The notes: generated from the letters alone by a model not told the origin. DNA of 64,000 nucleotides from Dactylonectria macrodidyma (GCA_020744425.1 JAGMUV010000002.1:496001-560000); one strand, 5' to 3'; positions 1 through 11,994 are shown, numbered from the stretch's first letter. Program-made: numbers and translations.

Positions 1-732
1 ACGAGCAGCAGCTGCAGCGTCCGCGTCAGCGGCCAACAGCTTCTGTATGGCTGGCCTATTGATGCAGCGGTCCCACCAAGCACTCACAGCTTCGCGACTG
101 AGGATGACGTCTCCGTACCCGCACGCGAAAAGTCTTTGGATCAAAGGAATGTAGTAGATATCCGCGAGAGTGAATTCCTTTCCAGCCATGTAATCTTTGT
201 GTTGCAAGACACGTTCTGCCACGTCGAAAAACACCTCGACCGACCGCAGTGCATCTGAGACGACGGCGTCATTGGGAGGCAGACCCATGAACTTTTTGGC
301 AAATGTCTCAAATGCGATTCTACCTGCAGGCTCGGCGAAGTAGAGCATTTCTTCGGATTGCGCCTGGTCGAACAGCGCCGCAGCTTCGACGTCGGAGTCT
401 GGAGGTAGAAGTGGGAAGGAGTACTTCCTCGCGAGGTATTTGCAGATTGCGCGACTCTCGTAGAGAGTGAAGCCATCGGGGAAAACGATGACGGGTATTT
501 TGCCCCACGGGTGACGTTTCATATTTTCTTGGGACTATGTGGCGTCAGCAATCTGATATAATTACAACTTGCTCATCGCGGGATGAAGAAACGGTTCACC
601 CACCTTCTGTTCCCCTTTTTGCAGGTTGAGAAGCACGAGTTCGTAATCCGTGAAGCCACCTTCGGCGAGAGTTAAGCGGACACGATCGGTGTTGGTCGAA
701 CCGCGAGAGCCGTATAGCGTAAATGCTGGCAT
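1..732 (-). CDS. Glutathione S-transferase (partial, 3' end beyond left edge)
   Basis: Cytosolic glutathione S-transferase, which joins glutathione to electrophiles. The start is ATG 732-730, giving MPAFTLYGSRGSTNTDRVRL, a thioredoxin-fold beginning with the Ser/Tyr region used to activate glutathione. Intron 603..535 has donor GTGGGT, a GCTGAC branch and acceptor ATAG. Removing it joins KGEQK to SQENMKRHPWGKIPV, the usual phi/fungal GST sequence, with the cis-Pro in GKIPV and the later ESRAI glutathione-gamma-Glu site. The alpha-helical C-terminal domain (FTLADIYYIPLI, AWWDR) is open to position 1, so the last residues are missing. It is divergently arranged with the Zn2Cys6 gene starting at 1221. 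Family call is firm; substrate is unknown. Confidence 0.9.
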
Positions 733-840
733 ATTGGAGCTGTGCAGTAGTTTCGACAAGAATCTAGGGCTGTTTGTGATGCGCTTCAACATGTGGAAGT
801 ATGTAGTGCTCCTTCCGAGAGAGATTGGGCCAGCCACTCA

Positions 841-852
841 ATATATATATAC
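841..852 (-). promoter_or_regulatory. TATA-like element upstream of the GST gene
   Basis: An alternating AT run (atatatatatac on the plus strand) lies about 110 nt upstream of the GST start codon, read as GTATATATATAT on the minus strand. The 488-bp gap 733..1220 is the shared promoter of the divergent GST and Zn2Cys6 genes; I see nothing else definite in it. Confidence 0.4.
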
Positions 853-1220
853 GCAAGTCAATCAAGGCGACTGGGCATCGGAAGGGGAGCTATGCTATGG
901 CAATCGTGTTAGTCGCCAGCAGGAATGTGGAGTATGCTAGCAATCTAGAAGCAAGGATGAAGACCGCTCCACAGATCACAGCACGTATGATTGGTGAGTT
1001 CGCTCCCGCTACCCAATCGAGCTAGCGCTGACGCCTGCTGCTGCTCCTCAATAACGCACTTGACCACAAAAAGCGACACCGACTTGCCTATCTCTTGGTC
1101 CCAATGATAAATCAAGGTCCATCATTTGATTCGTCTGCTCGGATTCCTTTCTTTCTACGCATCTTCCTTTTCCTCTCGTCTGTACCTAGGCGGTGCTTGG
1201 CAAGCATCAATGTCCCAACG

Positions 1221-2602
1221 ATGGCCGGAGACCTTGTCGCCCGCAAACGGAACATCCAAGGTCGAACTAAGGTGAAAACTGGTTGTGCAACCTGCAGGTA
1301 AGTCAGTTTCACATCCCATCACCCGGTCTACACCCCAAGACTGAGAATGGAGGCACGAGGTCAGCTCTACAGTGGTTGTGCTCACATAGCGATAGAATAA
1401 GGAAGGTCAAATGCGACGAGAACAAGCCATTTTGCCAAAGATGCGTCGACACCGGTCGTACTTGCGACGGCTACGAGTCTCCCTTTAGGCTTTTTACCAG
1501 TCAACAACCCATCAACAACGCTCATACTGGCAGCATCAAGTCAGATGCTGGCTCTTTACAACCCACCCGGCTCAGTGCCACTCTGACTGAACATGAATTC
1601 ACCACTCAGGACATCGACCTCCTCAATCGTTACTTCTCAACCAAAACCATGTTCGACGTGAAGCTGGGCTGTGATGAAGAAGCCCGGCAAGTCCTCCAAG
1701 CCAGCTTGACTGATCTGTCGATACGACACGCAGTCTCGTCTCTCAGAGCTCTTCGGGAACATCTCGAGACGGCCGGAGAGGTTCCAGCGTCTCTCGCGCA
1801 GCAGACCCCGAGCTATGACTATGGCCTCCAGCAATACTGTCTGGCTTTGGGCGGTCTCGCATCTAACTTGTCGACTCCGAGCTCCAACAGATTGAAGTCG
1901 GCATTGCTTTGCTGTCAGATCTTCATCAGCATTGAGCAAGTGCGACAGAATTACGCCGCTATGGCCCAGCATCTCATTCAAGGACTCAGGATCATGAAAG
2001 AGAATCGGGCAAGGCCGAATTTTGTTGCCCCGAATAAATTGGTGCCAGCACACCATGACCAACTACCCTTGCTAGATGGTTTCATCATCAAACTGTTCGC
2101 TGCACCATGCAAGTTCGCAGAGCCTCCAGCAACAGCCGATATGAGCAGCACGACGGTGTCTGCGTATTGGGTCCCACCGCATCAACAGCCCGTTGAACCT
2201 CGCCATCTTCGCACAATTGCGCCCGACATTCGGACAGTGCTTACAAGGATCGCTGCATCGACGCTTGAATTTCTCGACAAAGTGTCGCATGTCGAATCGG
2301 CGGAAAATGCTCTTCAACTACTATCCGAGAAAGCATATCTGCTGGACTCGTTAGAATCGTGGCTCATTGATCTTGAACTCGTCCATACGGAGACCATACC
2401 TCCTAGTCCTGAGCCTATTTCAGTATCTTTCATGCGTCTCTTCCACCAGATACTGAAAATCGTTCTCTTGGGGGCATTAGACTCTTCGCCAGATCTCGAT
2501 GCCAAGCTGCGAACTGAGAATTACCGATTGCAGGACGGAGCCAGCATTGTGAGTGAAAGAGTAAAGGGTTATAGAATGCGCAGTGGGACGAGAAGTGGTT
2601 GA
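1221..2602 (+). CDS. Zn2Cys6 (Gal4-type) transcription factor
   Basis: Fungal binuclear zinc-cluster regulator acting in the nucleus. Exon 1 is 1221..1297, intron 1298..1395 and exon 2 from 1396, giving about 427 aa. The intron splits the cluster after TGCATCR; the spliced domain has all six Cys (GCATCR/IRKVKCDENKPFC/QRCVDTGRTCDGY) at about residues 20-50. The rest is the helical middle region of the fungal-specific factor family. The reading frame stops at 2602 soon after KLRTENYRLQDGASIVSERV; many relatives run longer, so the C-terminus may be shortened or an unseen exon may follow. It is divergent from the GST and upstream of the NmrA-like and RidA genes, which are candidate targets (inference). 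Confidence 0.88.
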
Positions 2603-3234
2603 GAGGAGCGATCTAATGTACACTGAAATCTATGCCAAAGTGGTGCAGTCTTTTCTGAGCCACGCGTCTAATTCCTGTCTTTTCACAATTAATGGAACGC
2701 GCGGGTTTCATAGATAGCTAGCAAGTTGAGTAGAGGAAGACTGAATTCTGTTAGACAGAGACTCTGCACACCTCCCTCTTCACGCTCTGAATGCGGAAGT
2801 GAGAATGTTCCTTGTTAATGAAAGAACAGAACAGTGACTCTCGAAAACAGAGTACCTTAGTCTTAGTTCTATGTCTCGCTCATGTATCACTCTTACATCG
2901 TTAATTATATCACCTAGCGCATTAGAAGAGAAGGAATGAGTCAGTCAGCGTGCGTGCATAAGATTGTCTGTAGCTTCCGTTTACAGTATGCGGACCGAAC
3001 AAACCAATCAGCGGCTGACTCTGTCTCTGAATCGGCCCTCCACACCAACCATGGTGGTCAGCTCCATAAATTGCATCCGCAGCCCTGTCGCCCTTTTGTA
3101 ACTAGTATAAGAGGCTGTCCGCTCCATCAAGGGTGAGTTGCTGCTGGCACAAAGCCCATTTGTAACGACGCCTCTTCGTCTCCCGCAAGCTCAGACAGAC
3201 GAGTACTCAACAGTGCCTCTCATCGTCGAATACC
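2603..3234. other. Intergenic, 632 bp
   Basis: No supported gene. It holds the 3' flank of the regulator and the promoter of the NmrA-like gene. Short open frames here lack coding character. Confidence 0.6.
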
Positions 3235-3930
3235 ATGCATTTCCTCCTTCTCGGCGCCACTGGACGGACCGGCCAGCACGTCGTATCTGAACTACTCTCT
3301 CAAGGCCACACAGCGGTAGCTCTCGTCCGTACCTCGGACAACCTCACCCCTCGTCCTGGCCTAACCGTCGTCACTGGCTCACCACTATCGAAGTCGGACA
3401 TACAAAGCACTCTCTCCGCGGCACCTTCCCTGACACCTTCTGCAGCGATCATGACCTTAAACACAGTCCGCAAGTCTAACAGCCCTTTCGCGCCTCAGGT
3501 GTCACCTCCTCGCTTCCTGGCTGACTCGTGCACCAATGTCTGCGAGGTTCTGGAGCATGCCGGCATTTATCGCATTGTGGTGATGTCGACAGCAGGCGTC
3601 GGGGACTCATGGGCCAACCTACCTTGGCTGTCCAAGGGATTCATGGGGTGGACCAATATCAAGTACGCGCTCGAGGACCACGGGCTCTTAGACAAGGAGA
3701 TTCGGTTGACCAAGATGGATTGGACTCTTGTGAGGCCTACGAGGTTGCAATTCGACGATCCAAAGCAGAAGCCAACCGATAACACAAAGGCGGACTTGCA
3801 AACGCTGGGCAGCAACGGTGACGGGATGCGCATGACCGACAGCGTGGGCGTTTCTAGTGTGGCGAGATTCCTAGTCAAGGTTGCAGTCGAAGGACTCTTC
3901 ATCAAAAGCGCAGTGGTTGTAAGGGATTGA
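3235..3930 (+). CDS. NmrA-like / NAD(P)-binding Rossmann protein
   Basis: Single-exon gene of 231 aa. The N-terminus MHFLLLGATGRTGQHVVSEL carries the GATGRTG glycine motif of atypical short-chain dehydrogenases of the NAD(P)-binding/NmrA group, at residues 7-13. The middle has RIVVMSTAGVGDS, the strand-4 region where the active-site or structural Ser lies, and DWTLVRPTRL near residue 165, typical of this family. Such proteins are either reductases of small carbonyls or redox-sensing regulators; the sequence does not say which. It lies between the Zn2Cys6 regulator and the RidA gene, all on the plus strand. Confidence 0.85.
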   Translation: MHFLLLGATGRTGQHVVSELLSQGHTAVALVRTSDNLTPRPGLTVVTGSPLSKSDIQSTLSAAPSLTPSAAIMTLNTVRKSNSPFAPQVSPPRFLADSCTNVCEVLEHAGIYRIVVMSTAGVGDSWANLPWLSKGFMGWTNIKYALEDHGLLDKEIRLTKMDWTLVRPTRLQFDDPKQKPTDNTKADLQTLGSNGDGMRMTDSVGVSSVARFLVKVAVEGLFIKSAVVVRD

Positions 3931-4776
3931 TGCCGCCGAGGAAGTCGTGGAATTTGCGATTCTCGGGAATCGCTGCGACGGAAGAAACCTGGAAGCTCTA
4001 TTCACCGACACAGTTAATGAAAGTAGTACCAGTGTCTTAGGTAGCAGAATTTGACAGTTTGAAATCCTCTGGTGCTCCCATTACTAGAAATTGACCAGTG
4101 TTAGTGCCAATGCTGTCCATATAGAAGCCATCCTGACACGTTGCTGGCAGAAATGAGGCTGGGAGGTTGATAGGCAGCGTAGGTCCGTCCATGCCTGTTG
4201 CTAGATGGATGGCCTTTTGCTCACTCCTAGTCCACCGCCGGAGATGATAGAAACCCGGCCAGTGGCTACCTCCGTGTGTAGCCGTGTGGTACTGAGTGTA
4301 CAAGTGCACAGTGGAGCTTCGTCGAGTCGAGTCGAGGGACTGGCCCAGCTGGTTGTTGCCCCTTACTGCCACCGGCGACGCGGTAGAATGCTTGAACTTG
4401 CGCAGTTGGATCAGTTGAGTTGAGTTGTCATCGGCTCCGAGAGCGGGGCGATGTCAGTTTAGCACAGAAAGCCAATCCATGAGGCCCAGTCTCGCTGTAG
4501 CTTGCCGGATTCAGGCCACTAGTTACGGCGGGTCGCCTGTAACTTCTCAATACAGCACGAAGGTGATATCTCGACATTGAACATCTTGGAATAGACGGCA
4601 GCGTCTCGGCATGGGACGGCTTTACGCGTCCCACTTATAGAATGGCATACGATTATAAATTAACCAGCTAGAAAGTAAGTAGATAGAGTACTGTGAGTCT
4701 AGACATAACCCATCATTTTGGTGCCCCCATATCCTCCCTTACTCCCTCGCCTCCATCCCCGTTCAACCGATTCACT
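3931..4776. other. Intergenic, 846 bp
   Basis: No supported gene. A small minus-strand frame at 4037..4372 has no recognisable domain. The stretch includes a gtcgagtcgagtcgag micro-repeat near 4321 and the promoter of the RidA gene. Confidence 0.5.
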
Positions 4777-5284
4777 ATGGCTACTCGAACAGCTGCCCTG
4801 AGCCCTAACGCTCCGGCTCCTAGTCCCTTAATGTCCCAGGCTGTCATCTGCAATGGGATGGTCTACTGCTCGGGTGCTCTCGGCCTCGACCATGCCACTG
4901 GCAAGTTTGTAGAAGGCGATGCAGCTGCGCGTGCGGTACGTCTTCGTCGTGCTGTCTGTGAGCTTGGTCACCAGACAACTAACTCAGCCATTATTCACAG
5001 ACACAAGCCCTCCGCAACCTCGATGCAGTGCTTCAGGCCGCGGGTACTAGCCTGAACAAGGCTGTCAAGATTACCATCTTCCTATCGAGCATGGATCACT
5101 ACCCGAAGCTCAACGAGGCCTACGCTAATTTCTTCACCGAGGATCCTAAGCCTGTAAGTATCACCCCGATTATCTTATCGAAACAATGTTGGCTGACTGA
5201 TTGCATCAGGCGCGAACATGTGTGTGCGTTGCTGAATTGCCCCTCGGTGCTGAGATGGAAATCGAAGCGGTTGCTGCGTTGTAA
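4777..5284 (+). CDS. RidA/YjgF/UK114 family reactive-imine deaminase
   Basis: Small enamine/imine deaminase that removes reactive intermediates released by PLP enzymes. Exons 4777..4935, 5001..5153 and 5210..5284 give 128 aa, the usual family size; both introns are phase 0. The start ATGGCTACTCGAACA is chosen because the family begins a few residues before LSPNAPAPSP. Motifs: VICNGMVYCSGALGLD, then TQALRNLDAVLQAAG, then NEAYANFF, and ARTCVCVAELPLGAEMEIEAVAAL at the end. The last motif holds the Arg (of ART) and Glu (of EIEAVA) that bind substrate in RidA. Trimeric cytosolic or mitochondrial protein in relatives; no mitochondrial presequence is evident. Confidence 0.93.
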
Positions 5285-5653
5285 TAAATGAAAAAGAAAT
5301 ATTTAAAAGTAACATGGACAGAAAACTCAAGTCTTTCCGAAACAAAGGATCATATTGGCGCTCCTTCGCGGATTGAACATTTTGGTTGCGGTATGAAAAA
5401 ATTGTTAGGCATTGAATGAGAGAGTAGGCGTGAGTGTCAGCGGCTGAAACGACATATCCCAGCTGACAACTGTCGACATCAAAGAAGAGACCCAAGATGC
5501 ACATAATTCGTTTTAGTTTCTCGGAGAAATAGGATACCGGGTGTTCGTATGCTACCTACACCACATCAGAAGCCGTCTTAGCCAAGATCAACGCGATGTG
5601 TCCGTCTCACTACAGAATCTGTCAAACATGCAGCCTCTTTATAAGGAGACCAT
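5285..5653. other. Intergenic, 369 bp between convergent genes
   Basis: 3' flanks of the RidA gene (plus) and the glycosyltransferase (minus). Nothing else seen. Confidence 0.6.
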
Positions 5654-7392
5654 CTACATTGGTCCTTTTCCATCCCGAAAAACCTCATCATACCAGTGCT
5701 TCTTCGAATCCTTCGTTTCATCCTCGTACCGACACACATCATCTAGTTCTATCTCACGAAAGGCCGTCTTGACTGTGGCTTGGCTGTAAGCCCTCGGCTT
5801 TCTCTTCTCAGCGTCGGACTTGGGCGCAAAGTATTCTAACTGGCCGTTGTGCGTGGGAAGTGTCACCAGAGGTCTCAGCTTGCCGGGCTTCATCTGCCGT
5901 TCGAGTAGCTGTCGGAGATGCGAGAAGTACCACGTCTGGTCCCACCACTTGGTACGTCGCTCCTTGAGGCCGTGCTTCCAGGCGTTGTGGTGCAACACTA
6001 CTGGGACAGCAGTCGTGAAGAAGTCTGCGTACAGCGGCATGTCTCCCCAATCCGCTGTTTTGATGGACTCCTTGGGAGAAATGTCCAACAGTGGATTATG
6101 TGTGCCGACCAGGTCCTCTGGAACACCTTGGAGATGGATTGGCGAGATACCCAATTCCTTCGAGTGCTTTTCGATAGCGGCTTTGTCGCTCAGTCTGACG
6201 AATCGCCCATCATTCTCCTCGTATACTGTGGGCAGGAAAAGGTTTTGGGAATAATCTAGACCGACGTGGAACTCGCAGTCCCTTTGGAGGAATGCGGCAG
6301 CCTCGGTCTTGGGCAAATCTCCTGTGAGCGACGAGTGAAAGTCCCGCCGCCACTGTCGCCAGACCTCCTGCTCGCCCCAAATCTCAGCGAATATGCCCTG
6401 ATCTCCCGGATACGGCAAATCCGCTGCGAGGCCCTTTTCCAATCTCTCCTTGACACGTCGGAAATATCGCTTCATATCCCCTGCTGGTCCCATGAAGCTG
6501 CCACTGTTCATGAAGCGCGGTCGGACTTCGTGATAGTGGTTGATGTTGGCATCCGTTTGCGGGCCATAGATGTCGGGCATAAGATCGCTCTCCGGAACGG
6601 CATCGCAATGGAGGTTGGATCCTTCCTTTGGCGTCGGGAAGCATCTCTTCTGGGCTGATACGAGAATCGTCTGTTTCATCGGCATCTCGTCCGAGGTACC
6701 CCACTGTTTTGCGAGACGAGCATTCGCCTTTCTGTTGCTCTCGTGGTAACGATGCAACAGCATGTTTGGGGGCAATTGAAACCAGACATCATAGGCATCG
6801 ACAATGAGAACCAGGTCATCGTCGGTCAGCTTATCCCCTTTGTTTGTATCCGGGAGCGTGACCCGATCCAGGTACTCCAGCGTGCCAGAAATCTTGCCTA
6901 AATAAGGGCCCCAAAACCCACCTTCGACTTTGAAGGACGTTTCTCCCCAATTGACTATCACAGGACTTGGATATCCCAACGCAATTGCACTCGTGATAAG
7001 TTTGCAGAGGTCTGGGTTTGGTCCGTCCGCGGGGACAACAACTACGAACCGTCGTTGCCCACTATACAGTTGTTTATCGGAGTATGTTTCTTCGGAGACC
7101 GGTCCGCTCGCCGCCTTTAACAGTCGTGATTCAGAGCTCTGTGTAACGATTTGTTGTTAGCAATGATAGAACACTGTATACAAGTTGATGAAGAACACAC
7201 ATCTGTCGTAGTTAATAACATGTAGAGGCAAATTGCAGCCGTGATGGCAACGAGGATGAGGATTGATCGCAGCAACAGTCTCGAAGCTGAGCGAGGAAGA
7301 ACTGGCCATTTGGCAAAGAATTCGCCTTTTTGAGCATTGGGAGTATCTTCAGAGGGTTCGGGCCGGCCCAGAAGCCGGTCGGTCCAGGACAT
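5654..7392 (-). CDS. Type II membrane glycosyltransferase-like protein
   Basis: Two exons, 7392..7201 and 7138..5654, give 558 aa. The start MSWTDRLLGRPEPS is preferred over an upstream in-frame ATG because it gives a short cytosolic tail before one membrane segment (LLLRSILILVAITAAICLYMLL, residues about 40-61). This is the layout of a Golgi type II transferase. The lumenal part has RRFVVVVPAD, then DLVLIVDAYDVWFQLPP, an Asp-containing DAYD motif like the metal/nucleotide-sugar site of collagen-lysyl (PLOD/GT25-like) transferases, and RFMNSGSFMGPAGDM plus PYPGDQGIFAEI, the usual donor/acceptor pocket motifs. The GT class is inferred from these motifs; substrate unknown. It is on the same strand as the Cas1p-like acetyltransferase at 9328. 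Confidence 0.75.
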
Positions 7393-9327
7393 GCTGTTGT
7401 TGACAAGAAGGAAAAGCGGAAGGCTCGTTGTGAGTAGACTGTAAGTTGTCAGAAAACTCCATTGTTGGCCGGAATAAAGACGATTCAAATAATGAAGCTA
7501 TTGAAGAACACTAAACGGCAGCCTGTTGAGAATTACGATGTGAGCTGTTGGATCTCGCAGCTTGTATTTTACCGCCAGCTTCGAAGGTCTGGCGGGATTT
7601 GCTAAGTTCGTACCCCCTGCCAATGCAGGTCAACCACGGGCCTGGGGTTCGACCCATGTAGATACACAAACTTCTGAGATGCGGCTATTAGCTTGGTTTA
7701 TGATCTTATCATATGTTAGCATCTGGACAAAGCGTAGTTGTGTTCACATTGACATGGGCTGGGATAATATGCTAGAAGGACCAAGTTTGGGCAATAATCC
7801 GGCTACGACTACGTGGGCAAGATTTAACACGCATTCTAACACCGCCAATTTGCATTAAAGTGAACGTATTGAGTGAGCCTCGCAGGAAAATTAAGATCCG
7901 TTTCAACCACAACGCCCATCGAAGTCACTTACATCACATCATCTACAGACTTGACCTAATCAGGCTAGAAATTCTTCCAGAACATCGATTCCAACTAGGA
8001 TGCGGTCAGAAGCTCTAAATGGATGCCTAAGAGTCCAAAATGCTTCTGCCTGAGGAGCCCAAAACAAACATTCTTACGGTAGATCGGAAGGCCCGCTCTC
8101 CCCAGTCCCCCACATTCCATGTGTCTCCTCATTCTGTCTCATGGCGATTAATCCTTGTGCGAGGGAACTTCGTCATACCATTCAATTGGATCAAAAGCGC
8201 TCCAGGTGATATTCTTCAGCTGCCTGATGCTTTCCATGCACGGATCAATGATCCTTCGATGCAAGAACTGGGTTCGATTGATCGATATCAGACAAAATCT
8301 TCTCAAGTGGGGCTTCTTGCTACAGGCAGCAACAATAGCACAAATACGAGAAAGCTATATATTAGTGAATGCAGAAGTCTCCGCCCCGAATCGAAGTTGC
8401 TCGGGATTTGTGGGAACAGCGGTGATTCGCTGATTGGAACTCGGCAAATACGACCCGAGCGAGGTGGTATTCGGATGCTACCATGAGACCCATTATCCTC
8501 CCCGCAGTTGTTTAAGAGATCTAGCATCCTTAACATGGTGGCCCTGGTCCAAACGGCCGGAATCAACCGACACGTCTCCCATCAAACAATGCTTAATTCG
8601 TCGGCCACTTCCCATTATGGGTCGATTAGTGCTGTCCGCCATCTCCAGACCCATCAGTCAGCGCCTAATATTCCATCTGTCTCGGCCATTGCTCCTTTGG
8701 TAAGAATTATTGCTGCCTAGACTCGAGCCATCATCAATATCAGCGCACTTTTTTCTCGGCCCCTTGTTCCGAGAAGTGCATCTGAGAGTAACTAAACCAG
8801 GGAGCACAGATGCAGGTGACCAATGATGAATGATGTCGGCCATGACTTTGACAACGCATCGACCAACCACCTGGAACCGGAGTGTGGGCGGCTGAACGGC
8901 AGCTAGCTTCTGTAAATCGTAATAAGTGAGCCATTTCTGGGTTTGGCTGCTAACTTTGAGCCTCCCTTCTCAAACAGCACGATAACCATTAGCGCAACAT
9001 CTCCAGCACTGTTTCCCAACGCCTCGCCGCATACATTGACCGGAGCCGCGAAAGAGGTCGAGGCTTTCAGCTCCGCTTCACCAGTATGAGATGCCGATTC
9101 GGATTTTTCAAGGGCTTCCCAAGCATTTGGCGCCGGGGCCGACAATCAATTGATGTAATCCCCTAATATACAAACTCCTCGTCTACCTATACCCTCCCTA
9201 GTCCCTTGACATATCTATACTCAAACGGGGAATGAAGTTCTGAAACACACGTGTAGAAAATCCCTCTTGCTGCTTATTCATACAGTAACATCTCTCTAAA
9301 CACCGTGTCCGACCTTTCTTCTCGAGA
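7393..9327. other. Intergenic, 1.9 kb
   Basis: Promoter side of the glycosyltransferase and 3' side of the Cas1p-like gene. Open frames at 7562..7858 and 8040..8486 show no domain, no splice support and no coding bias that I can see. One small minus-strand frame (8903..9145) is listed separately. Confidence 0.5.
8903..9145 (-). CDS. Possible small hypothetical protein (80 aa)
   Basis: An 80-codon frame begins MSAPAPNAWEALEKSESASH and holds one hydrophobic stretch, DVALMVIVLFEKGG, near residue 55. There is one Cys (VNVCGEALGN). No homologue is recognised. The amino-acid mix (Ala/Ser/Glu-rich head, single hydrophobic stretch) is gene-like, but nothing else supports it. It could equally be chance. 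Confidence 0.2.
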   Translation of the reverse strand: MSAPAPNAWEALEKSESASHTGEAELKASTSFAAPVNVCGEALGNSAGDVALMVIVLFEKGGSKLAAKPRNGSLITIYRS

Positions 9328-11994
9328 TTAGTGTGGGGTTGGAATAGGGGTAGAAGCCGCGGCGGCAGGATCGCCAGCCTTAACGCGGTGTGGTGTGAAG
9401 CCGTCAGGGACGGGTGACTTTAACAATGCGGGGCTCATAAAGTTAAGCAGCCACAAGGTCACAAGCAACAGGGCAAATCGGAATTGAAGAGAAAAAAAGA
9501 AGGAGTAGGAGCTTGGCGCAGATATCCGCTCCATGAATCGGGCACCAGCAGGTCCGCTCATTTTCTCTGAGGATGATGATGATTGGTGGAGAATGGCTTT
9601 GACGAGATGGCCAGTTCCTGTGGCTGCGGCGGAGCTGATCCAGAGAAAGACGGGGACGATGATAATCAATGACTTCCATCGGCCAAGGGCATCTCCCCCG
9701 TTGTGAAAGCCATCGATTAGCAAGACTCCCTGCGTGTCGGCCGCCAGCAGCAGGTGAAACTGCAGCGTATAGGTCTCCAGGGAGCAGCGGCCGAGCCAGG
9801 CCATGGCCTTGGAGTGGTAGTTTCGAGTCATTGTCGTGACGTTTCGTATGGCGATGAAGGCGAAGATGGGCACAAAAGAGGCGTAAGGGTGCCACGTTTT
9901 GTAGTCCTTCCAGTTGACAGAAAAGTACGCAAAAGCAGCGACGAAGCCCACGATGGCGAGGACAATGCGGAGCCCGAGAATCACGGTCCCTTGGAACTTG
10001 TAGTTGGCGACGCCAAAGAGCATGCCCACGTAGACGATGAAGATGTCGAGCGCAAGGCGGTACCGCCACTCGCCGAGGCTCCATTGAATGAAGAAGACGT
10101 GTCGAAGCACGAAGAATAGCCATCGAGTGACTGGGGTGCCGAGGGCAATGCCGGAGACGAGAAGAGCAGAGATGAAGATCTTCGCGAGGACCCACTGGAT
10201 GTCATCATTAAGCTTCTCATGGCCGATCGCCATCGTGGCGTAGACAATGAGGAACCAGAATGTGACGAGAGGCGAAAAGTAGTAAAACATGTAATCGGTG
10301 TTCATGAAGTAGGCCAAGGTGCAGGCTAGCAGATTGAGGCGCAGCAAAACAGAAGCAACGCGCTTGAACCCGAAATCCTGCTTCTTCAGGAAGAACTGAG
10401 TGTGTCCGTAGCCGGTCTGGAAGAGGTAGGCTGCGACGAGGACGCGCACGAGCATGTAGATGGAGGCGGACTGGGAGCTTGTCCAGTGATAGATGAGGAT
10501 GATGAACTGCATCCAGCCCTTCCACTCGTCCGTCTGGTCGCGCGAGAGAAAAGGCTGGTCGGGTTGGATGAAGAGCGGATCGGTGCGATTGGCCGAGCGA
10601 GATCTTCGGATGGTCACAAGGGCGAGGATGACGCAGGGGATGCAGAGAAGGACAAAGTCGTTGAAGATCCAGACTTTGGCGCCCTTGGCCATCATCTGGG
10701 TTCGATCGGCATAGTAGCACATCAACGGGGCCATGATGAAGCAGCCAGCCTGCATGTTCAGCCAGGCGAAGCGAGGCTCATCGCGCTTAGTGATGAGGTC
10801 GACCAGCTCGCCGATGATGCAAGCAGCCAGCCAGACCAGACCAAAGGCGACGACACCGAGCTGGACGAGTGGCTTGTTGCCGTAGTCGGTGCAGCAGGTG
10901 CGGTTGTAAGGATATCGCTTGAGGCGGTCGAGTTTGGCGTTGCATCGCGCGTTCAGCAGGATATTGGCACGCACCTCGGCGACCTGGCTAATGACGTGGA
11001 AACCTGTGCCCAGAGGGTCGTTCCAGACCATGTCCTGGTCCTTGACGAGTTCAGGCATGGCCCAGACGAGCGGGAAATTGAGGTCGTCGCTGGACTCTCG
11101 CAGCCAGTCCTGCATCAGCCTGAGGTCCTTGCGGCGGCGGTTGATGTCCTTGATCTTGCCGGGCTTGTCGCCGAGATATCGCGGGCCCGAAGGCGGCGAG
11201 AAGAAGATTTGGTTGCCGACGCCATCAATCGGGTCCATCGGGTCGGTGAAGATGTTCTTGCCCGCATCGCCGACAATATCAGATGCGTTGAGAACAGCCT
11301 CATGATAGCTGTTCAGTCGATACTCTCGGGAACTGCCTGGGTTGGAGTACCACGCTCCTGCAGCTAGGTATACGAGGGCCGCGCCCTTTTGCTTCTTTAT
11401 GGAATGGGGGTTCTTCTGCTCTTCGCCGAAGAGGGACAGCTGGTAGACGGACGAGTTCTGCAGCGGGTAGCCATAGGTCGACAGCCAGACGTTGGACATT
11501 CGTTGGATGCGGACGCCGTGATAGGTGATGTTGAATTCAACGGAAGGGGATATCCTGTTGCTGTCGTAGATGGCCTCCTCTCTTTCCAGCTGGGAGAAGG
11601 ATAGTTAGCATTGCCATTGTGTTTCAGTCTCACGAGGTAGGGTGAAGCATCGCGAGACAGAAGAGCAGGGGCCAATTCCTCTTACCAATCGTGCCAAGCC
11701 ATAGGCAACACCACGAGACGTAGAGTCGCCGATAAAGACAATATGACGACCGTCCATGCACTGCCGAATATCGGCAGACGTATACTGGTGAAGCATGCAT
11801 CCGTCCGGCTGCCAGTTCCGAAAGGGAAACCTGTTGCCCTCTGCATCCGGCGGATCGATCCACTGGCCTGTCTCAAGCACGGCGCGGCATCGGTAGGGGT
11901 CATCGCCAGGGAAGACGGCCTTGAAGCCGATGCTGGCTAAGAGCGCTGCGGCGAAGACGACGGACACAATCCGTGACAGTACCTGCAACCACAT
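9328..11994 (-). CDS. Cas1p-like polytopic glycan O-acetyltransferase
   Basis: Exons 11994..11686 and 11589..9328 give 856 aa, the usual size for fungal Cas1p proteins. Intron 11685..11590 (donor GTAAGA, acceptor CCCAG) is phase 0. The N-terminal lumenal part follows a signal anchor (VVFAAALLASIGFKAVF) and has the SGNH/PC-esterase motif FIGDSTSRG near residue 90, with the partner Asp/His region DPLGTGFHV near 290. The C-terminal half has at least ten hydrophobic segments (for example FGLVWLAACIIGELV, TLVTFWFLIVYATMAIG). In relatives it transfers acetyl groups to surface polysaccharide mannose or sialic acid in the Golgi. A 321-codon frame on the other strand is a shadow of its GC-rich third positions. 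Confidence 0.93.

Noticed and set aside
7645..7660. ggggttcgaccc, like a tRNA T-loop (B box)
   Set aside because: No matching A box or acceptor stem upstream; no cloverleaf can be drawn. I found no tRNA or rRNA in the window.
8040..8486. A 148-codon plus-strand frame
   Set aside because: No recognised domain and composition like random translation of non-coding DNA.
10402..11367. A 321-codon plus-strand frame
   Set aside because: It is antisense to the Cas1p-like gene and arises from its G/C third positions; no domain.
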